DNA from: Serpentinicella alkaliphila
GTDB taxonomy: Bacteria > Bacillota > Clostridia > Peptostreptococcales > Natronincolaceae
Assembly (NCBI RefSeq): GCF_018141405.1
Contig: NZ_CP058648.1
Location: 1,441,001-1,505,000 of the forward strand
Length of the DNA stretch: 64,000 nucleotides
Direction: 5' to 3'
Position 1 is the first letter of the stretch; the number at the start of each line of letters is the position of its first letter. Of the stretch, positions 54,355 to 62,908 are shown piece after piece. The position numbers were made by a program, and so were the translations under genes. Under the pieces are notes generated by a model. The model did not search any database and had not been told where the DNA came from. It worked only from the letters and a program-made list of their open reading frames with translations.

Positions 54355-54936
54355 ATGTCTAAACAATATCAAAGTAAAAAGGAACAATTTACCACCCAAG
54401 AGAAGAGGAAGTTACCAATTATCTTAACCGCCGTTGGTTTGGTTTTGATAACTTTAATATTCTTTGTAATGAGGGGCACGAATGAGCAAGAGAAAGTAGA
54501 GTATTTTGGTAATGTAGTAGCTGCAGAACGTTCATATATTGGAGAATTTATTTCTATGACGGTAGTTGAGCCTGTAGTTGCTGATGGTAAGATTGAAATA
54601 GATTTTGAAGAAGTAAATACAAACAATATAGTTTACTTTGAAGTAGAAAACAATGAAAATCAATTAGTTCCATTAATGGCGTATATTACGCCATCTGGTC
54701 GTCTTTTTACGGGTAGTAGTATGTGTGAACCATGCCGAGGACGTACTTTTTCTTTAGCTGGTGAGACTCTAGTTTGTGACGCTTGTCGTACTACGTACAC
54801 TATAGAAGAACATAAATTTATTTCAGGATCTAAAACTTGCGGTCAATATCCACCGGTTCAGATGAACAATAGAATTGAAGATGGTAAAATTGTAATTGAT
54901 TTAGATGAAGTACTACAATGGCGAATTCGTTCTTAA
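54355..54936 (+). CDS. DUF2318 membrane-anchored Cys-rich protein
   Basis: 193 residues. One N-terminal membrane helix (about 20-40) is followed by an outside domain with CEPCRGRTF, CDAC and a later lone Cys (SKTCGQYPP), the metal- or Fe-S-binding Cys set of DUF2318. In Campylobacter-type P19 iron systems the equivalent protein (Cj1660) lies before ABC permeases and an ATPase of the kind found here. GGGAGG precedes ATG. It is the first gene of a five-gene run that reads through to 58493. Confidence 0.88.
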   Translation: MSKQYQSKKEQFTTQEKRKLPIILTAVGLVLITLIFFVMRGTNEQEKVEYFGNVVAAERSYIGEFISMTVVEPVVADGKIEIDFEEVNTNNIVYFEVENNENQLVPLMAYITPSGRLFTGSSMCEPCRGRTFSLAGETLVCDACRTTYTIEEHKFISGSKTCGQYPPVQMNNRIEDGKIVIDLDEVLQWRIRS

Positions 54937-54961
54937 TTGGAAATTAAAGGAGGATTTATTT

Positions 54962-55267
54962 ATGGGTAATGAACAATCAAATAAGAATAAGATTTACAAA
55001 TATATAAACATAGGTCTAATTGTTGTAATTCTTCTAATGTGGGGGAACAAAATATATACAGGTGGACGGTCAAAGGCCTCTGGTAATGATGGTCTAAGTA
55101 AGTTAGCCATAGAGTACTATATTGAACAAACTGGTGGGGCTAGCGAAAAGGGTCTCGAAGCAAGTGTTAAAAATTTTGGTTGTCATAAGGAAATTCATGT
55201 TTTCAAAGATGGGGAATTGGTAATGAGAACCAGTTTTTCAGGAGGTCAAATATACCAAATAGATTAA
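54962..55267 (+). CDS. Small membrane-anchored protein of the DUF2318-ABC operon
   Basis: A 101-residue protein with one membrane helix (about 15-33) and a short outside domain with one Cys (VKNFGCHKEIHVFKDGEL). ATG at 54962 follows AAAGGAGG. It lies 25 bp after the DUF2318 gene and 12 bp before the first permease, so it is part of the operon. No family was recognised. Position suggests a helper of the transporter. Confidence 0.78.
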   Translation: MGNEQSNKNKIYKYINIGLIVVILLMWGNKIYTGGRSKASGNDGLSKLAIEYYIEQTGGASEKGLEASVKNFGCHKEIHVFKDGELVMRTSFSGGQIYQID

Positions 55268-55279
55268 ATGAGGTGACTT

Positions 55280-56479
55280 ATGAATATATTTCAAATTGCG
55301 TTTAGCAACCTTAAAAGAAGAAAGATAAAGATGTTGTTTTTGATGATGGGCTTAGTTGTTGGAGTAGCTACAGTAGTGGCATTTCAAAGTATTATTCTAG
55401 GAATGAATTTAGATTTAGGTAATAGAATAGACGAATTAGGTGCCAATGTCGTAATAATACCACGTTCTGAAGGTTTTGAAGCACACTATGGTGGAACTAT
55501 GGTATCTGATGTAACCTTTGATGCTCAAGAATTAACCTTAGATGACATACCTAATATATATGCTTCTTCTGTTGCAGAGTATATAAATATAGTCTCACCT
55601 AAATTAGTAGGAGCTGTTAAAATTGAAGGGAAAAATACCCTTATAGTTGGTGTTGAAACTAAAAAGGAATTTATGCAGAAGCCTTGGTTTTCACTAAAGG
55701 AGCAAGTAGATTTAAAACCAGGGGAAAGTACTGCAGACTTAGGGTTAATTGAGTTACCAGAAGATAACGTAATAGTTGGAACAACTGCAGCAAAAGCATT
55801 GAACCTAGAAATAGGTGATTTAGTAAAGCTTAATGACCAATCCTTTAGAGTGTTTGGTGTATTAAATGAACTAGGAAGTGAAGAGGACGGTTTAATATAT
55901 GCAAATTTAAGTGTTGTACAAAATTTATTAGATAAACCAAATGAACTCTCAATGATTGAGGTATCAGCATACTGTAACTATTGTCCGATAGAAGAAATAG
56001 CTATGGGATTAGAAGAAGCAATACCTAATGGAAGAGTAATTTCTATGAGGCAAGCAGCTTTGTTTAGGGAAGAAACTATTGAAAAATTCTCTAAATTCGG
56101 TTATGCCCTTTCGGGTATGGTGTTATTAATTGCTGCATTAGTGGTACTAACCACAATGGTATCATCAGTAAATGAAAGAACTCGTGAAATTGGGATATTT
56201 AGAGCCGTAGGATTTAGAAAGATTCATATTATAAAAATATTATTTTTAGAGATAGGAATGATAAGTGCTTTAGGAGGAACTATAGGGTACCTGATAGGAA
56301 TAGTTGTAGCTCGATATGCAGGTCCATATTTAGCGCAGATTTCAGGAGAAATACCGTTTCAATTTGGATGGTTTTTACCAGTTGTATTAACCTCTATAGG
56401 GTTATCAATTTTAATTAGTTTGTATCCAGCATTAAAGGCGGCGCGTTTAGATCCTGCAGAGGCATTAAGATTTATATAG
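55280..56479 (+). CDS. FtsX/MacB-type ABC permease (first copy)
   Basis: 399 residues. One membrane helix near the N-terminus (about 15-38), a large outside domain (about 40-265), and three C-terminal helices (about 270-395). The coupling motif RTREIGIFRAVGFRK and the ending YPALKAARLDPAEALRF mark the family. A CNYC pair sits in the outside domain (about 235), which is unusual for the family and absent from the second permease. Operon partner of the ATPase and the other permease. Confidence 0.92.
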   Translation: MNIFQIAFSNLKRRKIKMLFLMMGLVVGVATVVAFQSIILGMNLDLGNRIDELGANVVIIPRSEGFEAHYGGTMVSDVTFDAQELTLDDIPNIYASSVAEYINIVSPKLVGAVKIEGKNTLIVGVETKKEFMQKPWFSLKEQVDLKPGESTADLGLIELPEDNVIVGTTAAKALNLEIGDLVKLNDQSFRVFGVLNELGSEEDGLIYANLSVVQNLLDKPNELSMIEVSAYCNYCPIEEIAMGLEEAIPNGRVISMRQAALFREETIEKFSKFGYALSGMVLLIAALVVLTTMVSSVNERTREIGIFRAVGFRKIHIIKILFLEIGMISALGGTIGYLIGIVVARYAGPYLAQISGEIPFQFGWFLPVVLTSIGLSILISLYPALKAARLDPAEALRFI

Positions 56480-56492
56480 AGGAGGTTATATT

Positions 56493-57209
56493 ATGTCTGA
56501 AATTATGATTTCATTAAAAAACATATGCAAAACATATACATCAATGGGAGATGAGGTTCAAGCATTGCGTTCTGTTTCCTTTGATATATTTAAAGGTGAA
56601 TCAGTTAGTGTGATGGGGCATTCAGGTTCTGGTAAAAGTACATTACTATCTATAATTGGAGCTTTAAACCCTCCAACATCAGGGATAATTGAAATTGATG
56701 GAATAGATTTATATAAACTATCTGCTGAAAAGAGAGCGGATTTTAGAAGAGAGTATTTAGGGTTTGTTTTTCAACAATTTCAATTAATACCATATTTAAC
56801 GGCTATTGAAAATGTAATGTTGCCACTAACAACTACAAAGCGTTCAAATAAGGAAAAGAGAGAAATGGCTGCTGAAGTATTAAAGAAAGTTGGGCTAGAG
56901 CAGAAGATGAATAGGCTCCCTAATCAGCTTTCAGGCGGTGAGCAGGAGAGAGTTGCGATTGCCAGAGCTATAGTAAATGAACCACCACTTATACTGGCAG
57001 ATGAGCCAACTGGTAGTCTAGATACTAAAACTGGAGATGAAATAATGGAATTATTTCAAAAACTAAATGAAGATGGCTTAACCGTACTAATGGTAACCCA
57101 CAATCCAGAAAATGTTCGTTACTTAAAGCGTACTATAATGATGAAGGACGGTATGCTATTTCAAGACAATGAAGGTTTAGTTACACCTGTAGCAACTAAA
57201 AAAGTGTAA
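56493..57209 (+). CDS. MacB/LolD-type ABC ATP-binding protein
   Basis: 238 residues. Walker A is GHSGSGKSTLLS, the signature is LSGGEQERVAIARA, Walker B is LILADEPTGSLDTKT and the switch His is in MVTHNPE. It lies between two FtsX-like permease genes, 13 bp after the first and 12 bp before the second. This arrangement gives a mechanotransmission-type ABC complex that couples ATP use to work outside the membrane and does not require a channel. A role in iron handling is inferred from the DUF2318 gene. Confidence 0.95.
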   Translation: MSEIMISLKNICKTYTSMGDEVQALRSVSFDIFKGESVSVMGHSGSGKSTLLSIIGALNPPTSGIIEIDGIDLYKLSAEKRADFRREYLGFVFQQFQLIPYLTAIENVMLPLTTTKRSNKEKREMAAEVLKKVGLEQKMNRLPNQLSGGEQERVAIARAIVNEPPLILADEPTGSLDTKTGDEIMELFQKLNEDGLTVLMVTHNPENVRYLKRTIMMKDGMLFQDNEGLVTPVATKKV

Positions 57210-57221
57210 TGGGGTGGCATA

Positions 57222-58493
57222 ATGCAACTATACAATATAACATTAAATAATCTATTGAGACGTAAGGCGAAAATGTTCTTTGTTTTACTTGGTCTAAGTA
57301 TTGGAATAGCAACTATTGTATCTGTGTACAGTATTGTAGAGGCTATGAAAATAGAAATGACTCGTCAAGTATCGGAATTTGGAGTAAATGTAGTTATTAC
57401 TCCGGATTCTGGGGGACTAACTTTTTCATATGGGGGAATAACCCTTCCTGAAATATTATATGATGTTGAAAATCTAACTCTAGAGGACGTAGAGGTAGTT
57501 AGCAATATTCCATCTAAGGAAATGGTTAAAATAATTGCCCCTAAATTTATAGGTACGGGTCACCTAGAGAATCATAAAAAAGTAATCCTTGTTGGAGCAA
57601 ATATTCAAGAGGAGTTTCTAATAAAACCGTGGTTACGTATAAAAGATGAAAGTAACGAGCCAGCTATGGTAAGTGTTGAAAAGGAGCTATCTGAAAATAA
57701 TGCTGATGGCAAAAAAATGGATTACGAGGCTTTAGATTTAGCTAGACAGAATCTAGAAGACCTAAACCTTCAAGACAATCAAGTAATTTTAGGTTACAAT
57801 TTAGCAACTTCTTTAAATCTAGTTGAGGGTGATATTTTAAAGCTATCAGGTAAAGAGTATGAGGTATCAGGAATTTTAGAGGAAAGTGGGTCTTCTGAAG
57901 ATCAGCAGGTTTTAATGAATTTAAACTCAGCTCAAGAATTATTAGAACGAGTAAATGAAATTACAATTATAGAGATGGCAGTAGATTATATAAGTGGTTC
58001 TGAGGAAGCATTAATTTCAGAAATTAATGAATCAATTCCTCATGCAAAGGTAGCCAGTCTTCGTCAGGAAACCTTGAGAAGAGATGAAATGTTAGTTAGA
58101 TTAGTAAGGTTTGGTATTACTTTATCCGCAATTATTCTATTAGTTGGCATGTTAGTTGTAGCTTTAACAATGTCTAACTCTGTAAGAGAGAGGACTAGAG
58201 AGATTGGTATATTTAGAGCTATTGGTTTCCGTAAGTACCATATAGCAAAGATGATAATTATGGAAGGCTTATCAATTAGTATATTAGGGGGATTTACAGG
58301 ATTTATTGCTGGAACCCTAATGGCCCGTTACGCAGGTCCTTTCATATCAGATATGAATATAGTTGTCCCTTGGAGTATGGGTTTACTGGCAATATCAGTT
58401 GGATTAGCCATAGTTATTGGCGTAGTATCAAGTATATATCCAGCTTATAAAGCTTCAAATCAGGACCCGGCGGAATCCTTGAGATTTATATAA
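57222..58493 (+). CDS. FtsX/MacB-type ABC permease (second copy)
   Basis: 423 residues with the same layout as the first permease (one N-terminal helix, outside domain about 40-290, three C-terminal helices) and clear sequence kinship: RTREIGIFRAIGFRK and YPAYKASNQDPAESLRF. The two differ by about 24 residues in the outside domain, and the CNYC pair is missing here. They probably form a heterodimer. It ends before a strong terminator. Confidence 0.92.
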   Translation: MQLYNITLNNLLRRKAKMFFVLLGLSIGIATIVSVYSIVEAMKIEMTRQVSEFGVNVVITPDSGGLTFSYGGITLPEILYDVENLTLEDVEVVSNIPSKEMVKIIAPKFIGTGHLENHKKVILVGANIQEEFLIKPWLRIKDESNEPAMVSVEKELSENNADGKKMDYEALDLARQNLEDLNLQDNQVILGYNLATSLNLVEGDILKLSGKEYEVSGILEESGSSEDQQVLMNLNSAQELLERVNEITIIEMAVDYISGSEEALISEINESIPHAKVASLRQETLRRDEMLVRLVRFGITLSAIILLVGMLVVALTMSNSVRERTREIGIFRAIGFRKYHIAKMIIMEGLSISILGGFTGFIAGTLMARYAGPFISDMNIVVPWSMGLLAISVGLAIVIGVVSSIYPAYKASNQDPAESLRFI

Positions 58494-58514
58494 GTTTACA
58501 ATAATATATAGAAT

Positions 58515-58556
58515 AATAACTCCTTTTGTTACAACCATGCAAAAGGAGTTATTTTA
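58515..58556. terminator. Strong bidirectional terminator
   Basis: AATAACTCCTTTTG pairs with CAAAAGGAGTTATT (14 bp) between the convergent ABC operon and the GH18 gene. Confidence 0.92.
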
Positions 58557-58566
58557 ACTTTTTGAA

Positions 58567-60306
58567 TTAGTATTTAATATGCTCATTAAAAACTAGAAGG
58601 TTATAGCTTTTTCCTTGTTTAACTATACTGTCTAGTGCGAGCCAAACCTCATCTTTTTCAAAATCCTTTCTCCATGCAGCATAGCCAGCCAGATTATGCT
58701 TTTCTATAAGTGAGGCCTTTAAGGCTAAGGATCTATCGCACTCTAGCCATACTCGATAGAGTTTTCCTTCACTTTCATATTGACTATAGTATTGACCAGT
58801 TAGTTCATCCCATTCTATAGATGCGTTATTTTCTTCTAATATTTCCATTACTCGATTCATACCATAAGCCTTTGATGATACTTTCACTCTATTATTTGCT
58901 AATAATTCCTCCTCCCATAGTCTTGTGTAGAATGGTAGGCCTAATAAAACCTTCTCAGGAGGAATTACATCCAATGTTCTTTGTATTCCTCTTTCAACCC
59001 ATCCAATTGATGCAACTGAACCACTTTTAGGACTTGAGGACCAATGCTCATCATATGTCATAATTGCAACATAATCTACAATTTCACCTAGTTTTGCTCT
59101 GTCATAAACCATAGACCAATTCGGGCTACTACTAGGAATTGTAACGTCAATTGATACTACAAGATTTTGTTCATGTAGTTTTTGTGTAAGAAACCTAACG
59201 AAAGAAGTGAAGGCATCCTTATCCCTATAATGAATATTTTCAAAGTCGATATTAATACCGTCCAAATCATAAAATGCGCTATAAACTAGTATTTGTCTAA
59301 TAAAATTATTTTGAGCCTCTTTATTATCTAAAAATTTACTTGTTAAGTCTGGATCAAAGCTATTTGTCACTAGTCCCCATATTTTATAGCCTTTAGATTT
59401 AGCATCCTTAACATAATTTGTGTTTCCACTATTTAATATTGTTCCATCCTCTTGTACCATTCTAAACCAGGTTGGGGAAAGAATATCTACAGCATTAAGT
59501 TTGTCCTGCTCAGTTCTATCGTGATTATTATATTTTATATAATCCCATACTAAACCAATTTGTTTAGGTGGAGACCAATAGGAGTTAGCGTTATTTAATT
59601 CATGTCTTATGGACGTAGTAGAAGTTGTATTAACATCTATATTAGATTTAGATACATATCCCCTATAGCCATCGGGAGTAATAACCTTATACTTATCAAG
59701 ACTTTCATATATTTGTATATATGAGTCCTTTGGAATAGTAGTTATAGATTTAGATATTGTATTATCATTTTCTTTCAAAGAAGTATCACCAATAGCTTTT
59801 CCAATCAAATATTCAGAGTGATTGGAAGTGATTAAAAGTAAATCTCTATCGGAAAAATAGTCGATTTGGGCCCCTAGCAGACTAGCTGTTGATTTTACTG
59901 GAAAAAATATAGTATCATCTATTTTCTTTATTAGAAAGGAAATTGTTACTGGTGATTCTTTAACATATGAGTCTACATCCGCATTACTAAAATAAAAATG
60001 TTCATTTTTTAACTGAACCAGTCCATAGCGTTGTTCTGAATCTAAGATAATATTTTGATAAATATGCTCCTGTACTTTTTCTAATGGAAGGTATATTTCC
60101 TCACCATCTATTATAAGTTCAGATAAAAAGCCTTTATTATCAATAATCAGATTAAACTCATCATTAATTTCAGATGATGAAAAAGTGTTTATTACAGAGT
60201 CTAAGTTAGTATAAAAATAATAGGTTCCTAAGCTCAATATAAATATTAATGCCAAAAGTATTGTTCTAAGCCTATTTCTCTTTTGTGTATTACGTTGAAG
60301 TCTCAA
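58567..60306 (-). CDS. GH18-family cell wall hydrolase with SH3-like domain (SleL/YaaH type)
   Basis: 579 residues. TTG at 60306 follows AGGAAGGATGG by six bases and gives a normal N-terminus: basic residues, then a membrane helix (about 15-35). An N-terminal region with copper amine oxidase N-like and SH3-like parts (about 60-230; DGYRGYVSKSNIDV) is followed by the GH18 barrel (about 250-575). The catalytic motif is LDGINIDFENIH (D-G-x-x-x-D-x-E), and VDYVAIMTYDEHWSS and VLLGLPFYTRLW are conserved. Such proteins act on N-acetylglucosamine bonds in spore cortex or wall. It is membrane-anchored and faces outward. Confidence 0.92.
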   Translation of the reverse strand: MRLQRNTQKRNRLRTILLALIFILSLGTYYFYTNLDSVINTFSSSEINDEFNLIIDNKGFLSELIIDGEEIYLPLEKVQEHIYQNIILDSEQRYGLVQLKNEHFYFSNADVDSYVKESPVTISFLIKKIDDTIFFPVKSTASLLGAQIDYFSDRDLLLITSNHSEYLIGKAIGDTSLKENDNTISKSITTIPKDSYIQIYESLDKYKVITPDGYRGYVSKSNIDVNTTSTTSIRHELNNANSYWSPPKQIGLVWDYIKYNNHDRTEQDKLNAVDILSPTWFRMVQEDGTILNSGNTNYVKDAKSKGYKIWGLVTNSFDPDLTSKFLDNKEAQNNFIRQILVYSAFYDLDGINIDFENIHYRDKDAFTSFVRFLTQKLHEQNLVVSIDVTIPSSSPNWSMVYDRAKLGEIVDYVAIMTYDEHWSSSPKSGSVASIGWVERGIQRTLDVIPPEKVLLGLPFYTRLWEEELLANNRVKVSSKAYGMNRVMEILEENNASIEWDELTGQYYSQYESEGKLYRVWLECDRSLALKASLIEKHNLAGYAAWRKDFEKDEVWLALDSIVKQGKSYNLLVFNEHIKY

Positions 60307-60474
60307 AATAATCCATCCTTCCTCTGAGTTGGTTATTATCTTAAAATAATTATATATAACTATGAAATGCATTGAAAGGATTTTAAAATTAAATAATATA
60401 GAATATATTCCAATAGTGACATATAAGATCAATTGAAGTAAAATTAGGGTATAAGGCAGAAGGGAAAATAAAAT

Positions 60475-61101
60475 ATGAAAAAAAATAAAGAAATTGAGTT
60501 AAAGTTAAGATTACCTAATGCGCAGCTGGGTAAAGATATAATGAATGACGAATTTATACTTAGTTATACCCAATCGAAAATATTAGAAGTGAAATGTTAT
60601 GAAGCTATCTATTTAGATAGTGAGGAAGGCAACTTAAATGAGGCTGGTCTTGCACTTCGGATTCGAAAAGAAGGTGAAAAGTGGGTAGCTACAGTCAAGA
60701 CAAAAGGTTCTTCGGTAGATGGTTTACATAGTAGGGATGAGTGGGATGTAGAAATAGAGAATCCGGTACCAAGCATAGAATACTTTAAAAATACTAGTAT
60801 CTATACAGATTTACAAGCTGCTTTAGGTGGAGAAATTTTAACCAGCCTGTTTACCACTAAATTTGAAAGAAGAATAGTAAATTTGTCTGTAAAAGAAAAG
60901 AGTTTGATTGAATTAGCTATTGATATTGGCGAGATTATTGTGAAAAACAGACGAGAAGAAATCGCAGAGGTAGAATTAGAATTAAAATCTGGAGAAGCTG
61001 AAGATTTAAGTTTTATTGGAGACATATTAATACAAAAATATGGCTTAGTACCAGAAGAACGGAGTAAATTTTATAGGGGATTAATGTTAATGAAAGATTA
61101 A
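60475..61101 (+). CDS. CYTH-domain (triphosphate tunnel metalloenzyme) protein
   Basis: 208 residues. The ExExK signature is in KEIELKLRLP at the start. RIRKEGEKWVATVKTKG near 65 and SLIELAIDIGEI/EIAEVELELKSGE further on supply the other acidic and basic tunnel residues. Members act as inorganic triphosphatases or on organic triphosphates; substrate not known here. It is the YgiF/YjbK-like single-domain type. Stand-alone gene; the glycine riboswitch promoter begins within five bases of its stop. Confidence 0.9.
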   Translation: MKKNKEIELKLRLPNAQLGKDIMNDEFILSYTQSKILEVKCYEAIYLDSEEGNLNEAGLALRIRKEGEKWVATVKTKGSSVDGLHSRDEWDVEIENPVPSIEYFKNTSIYTDLQAALGGEILTSLFTTKFERRIVNLSVKEKSLIELAIDIGEIIVKNRREEIAEVELELKSGEAEDLSFIGDILIQKYGLVPEERSKFYRGLMLMKD

Positions 61102-61105
61102 ATGG

Positions 61106-61135
61106 TTGACAGTATAGATAAAATAGGGTTATAAG
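61106..61135 (+). promoter_or_regulatory. Sigma-A-type promoter for the glycine riboswitch transcript
   Basis: TTGACA (61106-61111) and TATAAG (61130-61135) are 18 bp apart, just after the CYTH stop codon and about 50 bp before the aptamers. Confidence 0.65.
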
Positions 61136-61192
61136 TCATTGGACTAATCATATAATTTATATATATTAAAAACTAAATTATGGTGAATGAAG

Positions 61193-61370
61193 ATTGTTGG
61201 AGAAACCCTAATGGGTTACCGAAGAAGAAAGGAATAGTAGGCTATATGTTATTCCGAAGCTTTCAGGTTCAATACAATAATTGGACACTACCCTGGAGAG
61301 ATCCATTTCCGATGGGCATCGAAGAAGTAACCTTATAAAAAAGGGAAGCTTTCAGATAAAAGGACAGGGA
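61193..61370 (+). promoter_or_regulatory. Tandem glycine riboswitch
   Basis: Two glycine aptamers lie in a row. The first has TTGGAGA, CCGAAGAAG and CCGAAGCTTTCAGGTT (61196-61268). The second has CTGGAGAG, TCGAAGAAG and GAAGCTTTCAGATAAAAGGA with CAGGGAG (61293-61371). These are the glycine-aptamer consensus segments in their right order. A P1 stem for the second, CCCTG/CAGGG, closes at 61291-61369. The 3' strand of that stem borders the terminator's 5' arm, so glycine binding may hinder the terminator and switch the gene on; this logic is inference. It controls the PTS IIC-like gene. Confidence 0.88.
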
Positions 61371-61410
61371 GTAAATAGCATGTATTTACTGTGCCATTTA
61401 CTCTTTTTTA
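61369..61410 (+). terminator. Riboswitch-controlled terminator
   Basis: GAGTAAAT (61369-61376) pairs with ATTTACTC (61396-61403) and ends in seven T. An alternative stem AGTAAATA/TATTTACT lies inside and competes with it. Confidence 0.85.
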
Positions 61411-61458
61411 TTTTGTCTACATAAGGCTTGGAAATAAAAATAAGGGGAGGGATTAAAA

Positions 61459-62460
61459 GTGGAAATTATAAAAGGGATAGGTCTATTAGTTTTAACACTT
61501 ATTATATTTTCTGCATTTAGCTTCAAGGCACCAAAAGGACAAAAGGCTATGTCTGGATTAGCAAACGCTACAGTAGCAACTTTTTTAGTCGAGGCAATAC
61601 ATAAGTATATCAGTGGAGATTTCTTCAATTTAGGATTTTTAGGTGAGGTCGGGACCATTTCAGGTAATATGGGAGGCGTTGCGGCTACTTCCCTAGTTGC
61701 TTTAGCAATGGGGGCGAAACCGGTATTTGCAGTTACTGCTGGAGTTGCTATGGGTGGATATGGTATTTTGCCTGGTTTCATTGCAGGCTATTTAGTTGGT
61801 CTGATTAGTCCATTTTTAGAAAGGAAATTACCAGAGGGTGTAGATATAATTGTAGGTGCATTAATTCTTGCTCCAATAGCTAGATTAACAGGCTATTTAG
61901 TTGCGCCTATAGTAAATGCAACCTTACTTAGTATAGGAAATATGATTACTGTAGCTGCGGAGCAGTCTCCTATTGTGATGGGATTTTTATTAGGTGGAAT
62001 TATTAAAGTAATATGTACATCTCCATTGAGTTCTATGGCACTAACTGCTATGCTTGGTCTTCAAGGCTTAGCCATGGGTATTGCTGCTATTGCCTGTGTA
62101 GGTGGATCATTTACAAATGGTATAGTATTTCATAGATTAAAATTAGGAGATAAGAGCAAAGTTATAGCTGTGATGTTAGAACCATTAACACAGGCAGATA
62201 TTGTAACACAAAATCCAGTACCTATTTACTCATCTAATTTTATTGGTGGTGGATTAGCTGGAATTGGGGCATCGTATTTCGGCATAATAAATAATGCGCC
62301 GGGGACTGCAGCACCAATTCCTGGTTTGCTGGCACCCTTTGGTTTTAACCCTCCAATTAATGTTATAGGGGCTATTATCATAGCTGCCATAGGTGGGACA
62401 GTGGCGGGGTTAATAGGGAGTGTAGTTTTTACAAATTATAGGGCTAGAATTGAAAAATAG
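61459..62460 (+). CDS. PTS IIC type-2-like membrane transporter under glycine riboswitch control
   Basis: 333 residues, about nine hydrophobic helices, of the PTS_EIIC_2 group: FKAPKGQKAMSGLANATVAT at the start and MGGVAATSLVALAMGAKPVF, GGSFTNGIVFHRLKLGDKSK and AAPIPGLLAPFGFNPP further on. No IIA or IIB domain or gene is present, so sugar phosphotransfer is doubtful. It starts at GTG with GGGGAGG eight bases before. The tandem glycine riboswitch upstream and serA downstream suggest a role in glycine or serine movement rather than sugar uptake. That is inference from regulation. Confidence 0.82.
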   Translation: MEIIKGIGLLVLTLIIFSAFSFKAPKGQKAMSGLANATVATFLVEAIHKYISGDFFNLGFLGEVGTISGNMGGVAATSLVALAMGAKPVFAVTAGVAMGGYGILPGFIAGYLVGLISPFLERKLPEGVDIIVGALILAPIARLTGYLVAPIVNATLLSIGNMITVAAEQSPIVMGFLLGGIIKVICTSPLSSMALTAMLGLQGLAMGIAAIACVGGSFTNGIVFHRLKLGDKSKVIAVMLEPLTQADIVTQNPVPIYSSNFIGGGLAGIGASYFGIINNAPGTAAPIPGLLAPFGFNPPINVIGAIIIAAIGGTVAGLIGSVVFTNYRARIEK

Positions 62461-62466
62461 TAATTC

Positions 62467-62491
62467 AAGGGGGATGCTCATGCATCCCTTT
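62467..62491 (+). terminator. Terminator after the PTS IIC-like gene
   Basis: AAGG-GGGATGC pairs with GCATCCC-TT around TCAT, followed by T. Confidence 0.85.
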
Positions 62492-62574
62492 AACTATGAA
62501 TATAAAAAAATTTTCGCGAATAAAATAAGCTAGAATAACTGAATATATTAACATAAAAAACTTTAAAATAATTG

Positions 62575-62603
62575 TTGACTTTAATTAGAAGTCGTAGTAG
62601 GAT
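62575..62603 (+). promoter_or_regulatory. Sigma-A-type promoter of the serA T-box transcript
   Basis: TTGACT (62575-62580) and TAGGAT (62598-62603) are 17 bp apart, about 40 bp before the T-box leader. Confidence 0.55.
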
Positions 62604-62639
62604 ATATATTAATATTTAAAAGATTTCGACAATTTAAAT

Positions 62640-62876
62640 AGCTAATGCTATGAAAGAGACAGTAAACAGTGTATAGTTTGTAGAGAGCCAATGGTAGGTG
62701 GAAATTGGTACTAGAGGCTGTTGAATCCACTCTGAAGCAGGAGAGGGAATTAACTTCTCCCGGTTGAAGCCGTTATATTCAGTAAGGTCATTTAATATTA
62801 ATGACGAATCAGGGTGGCACCGCGTAAGTATAACTTTCGTCCTTGGCTTTTTAGGCTAAGGGTGGGAGTTTTTTTA
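62640..62876 (+). promoter_or_regulatory. Serine-type T-box leader
   Basis: The 14-base T-box AGGGTGGCACCGCG is at 62811-62824. Upstream, stem I shows AGAGAG and GGTGGAAATTGG, and the specifier region GAATCCACTCTG offers UCC (62726-62728), a serine codon. Downstream a terminator stem spans 62832-62875 (AACT, CCTT, GGC paired with GCC-like, AAGG, AGTT) and ends in T. Uncharged tRNA-Ser would therefore favour the antiterminator and turn on serA. The specifier call rests on position by analogy. Confidence 0.92.
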
Positions 62877-62908
62877 TTTATATTGATAAATTAAAGGAGG
62901 TTTTATAA

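Noticed and set aside
58821-59030. Plus-strand frame within the GH18 gene
   Set aside because: The GH18 catalytic motifs lie on the minus strand across this region and no start signal supports the plus frame.
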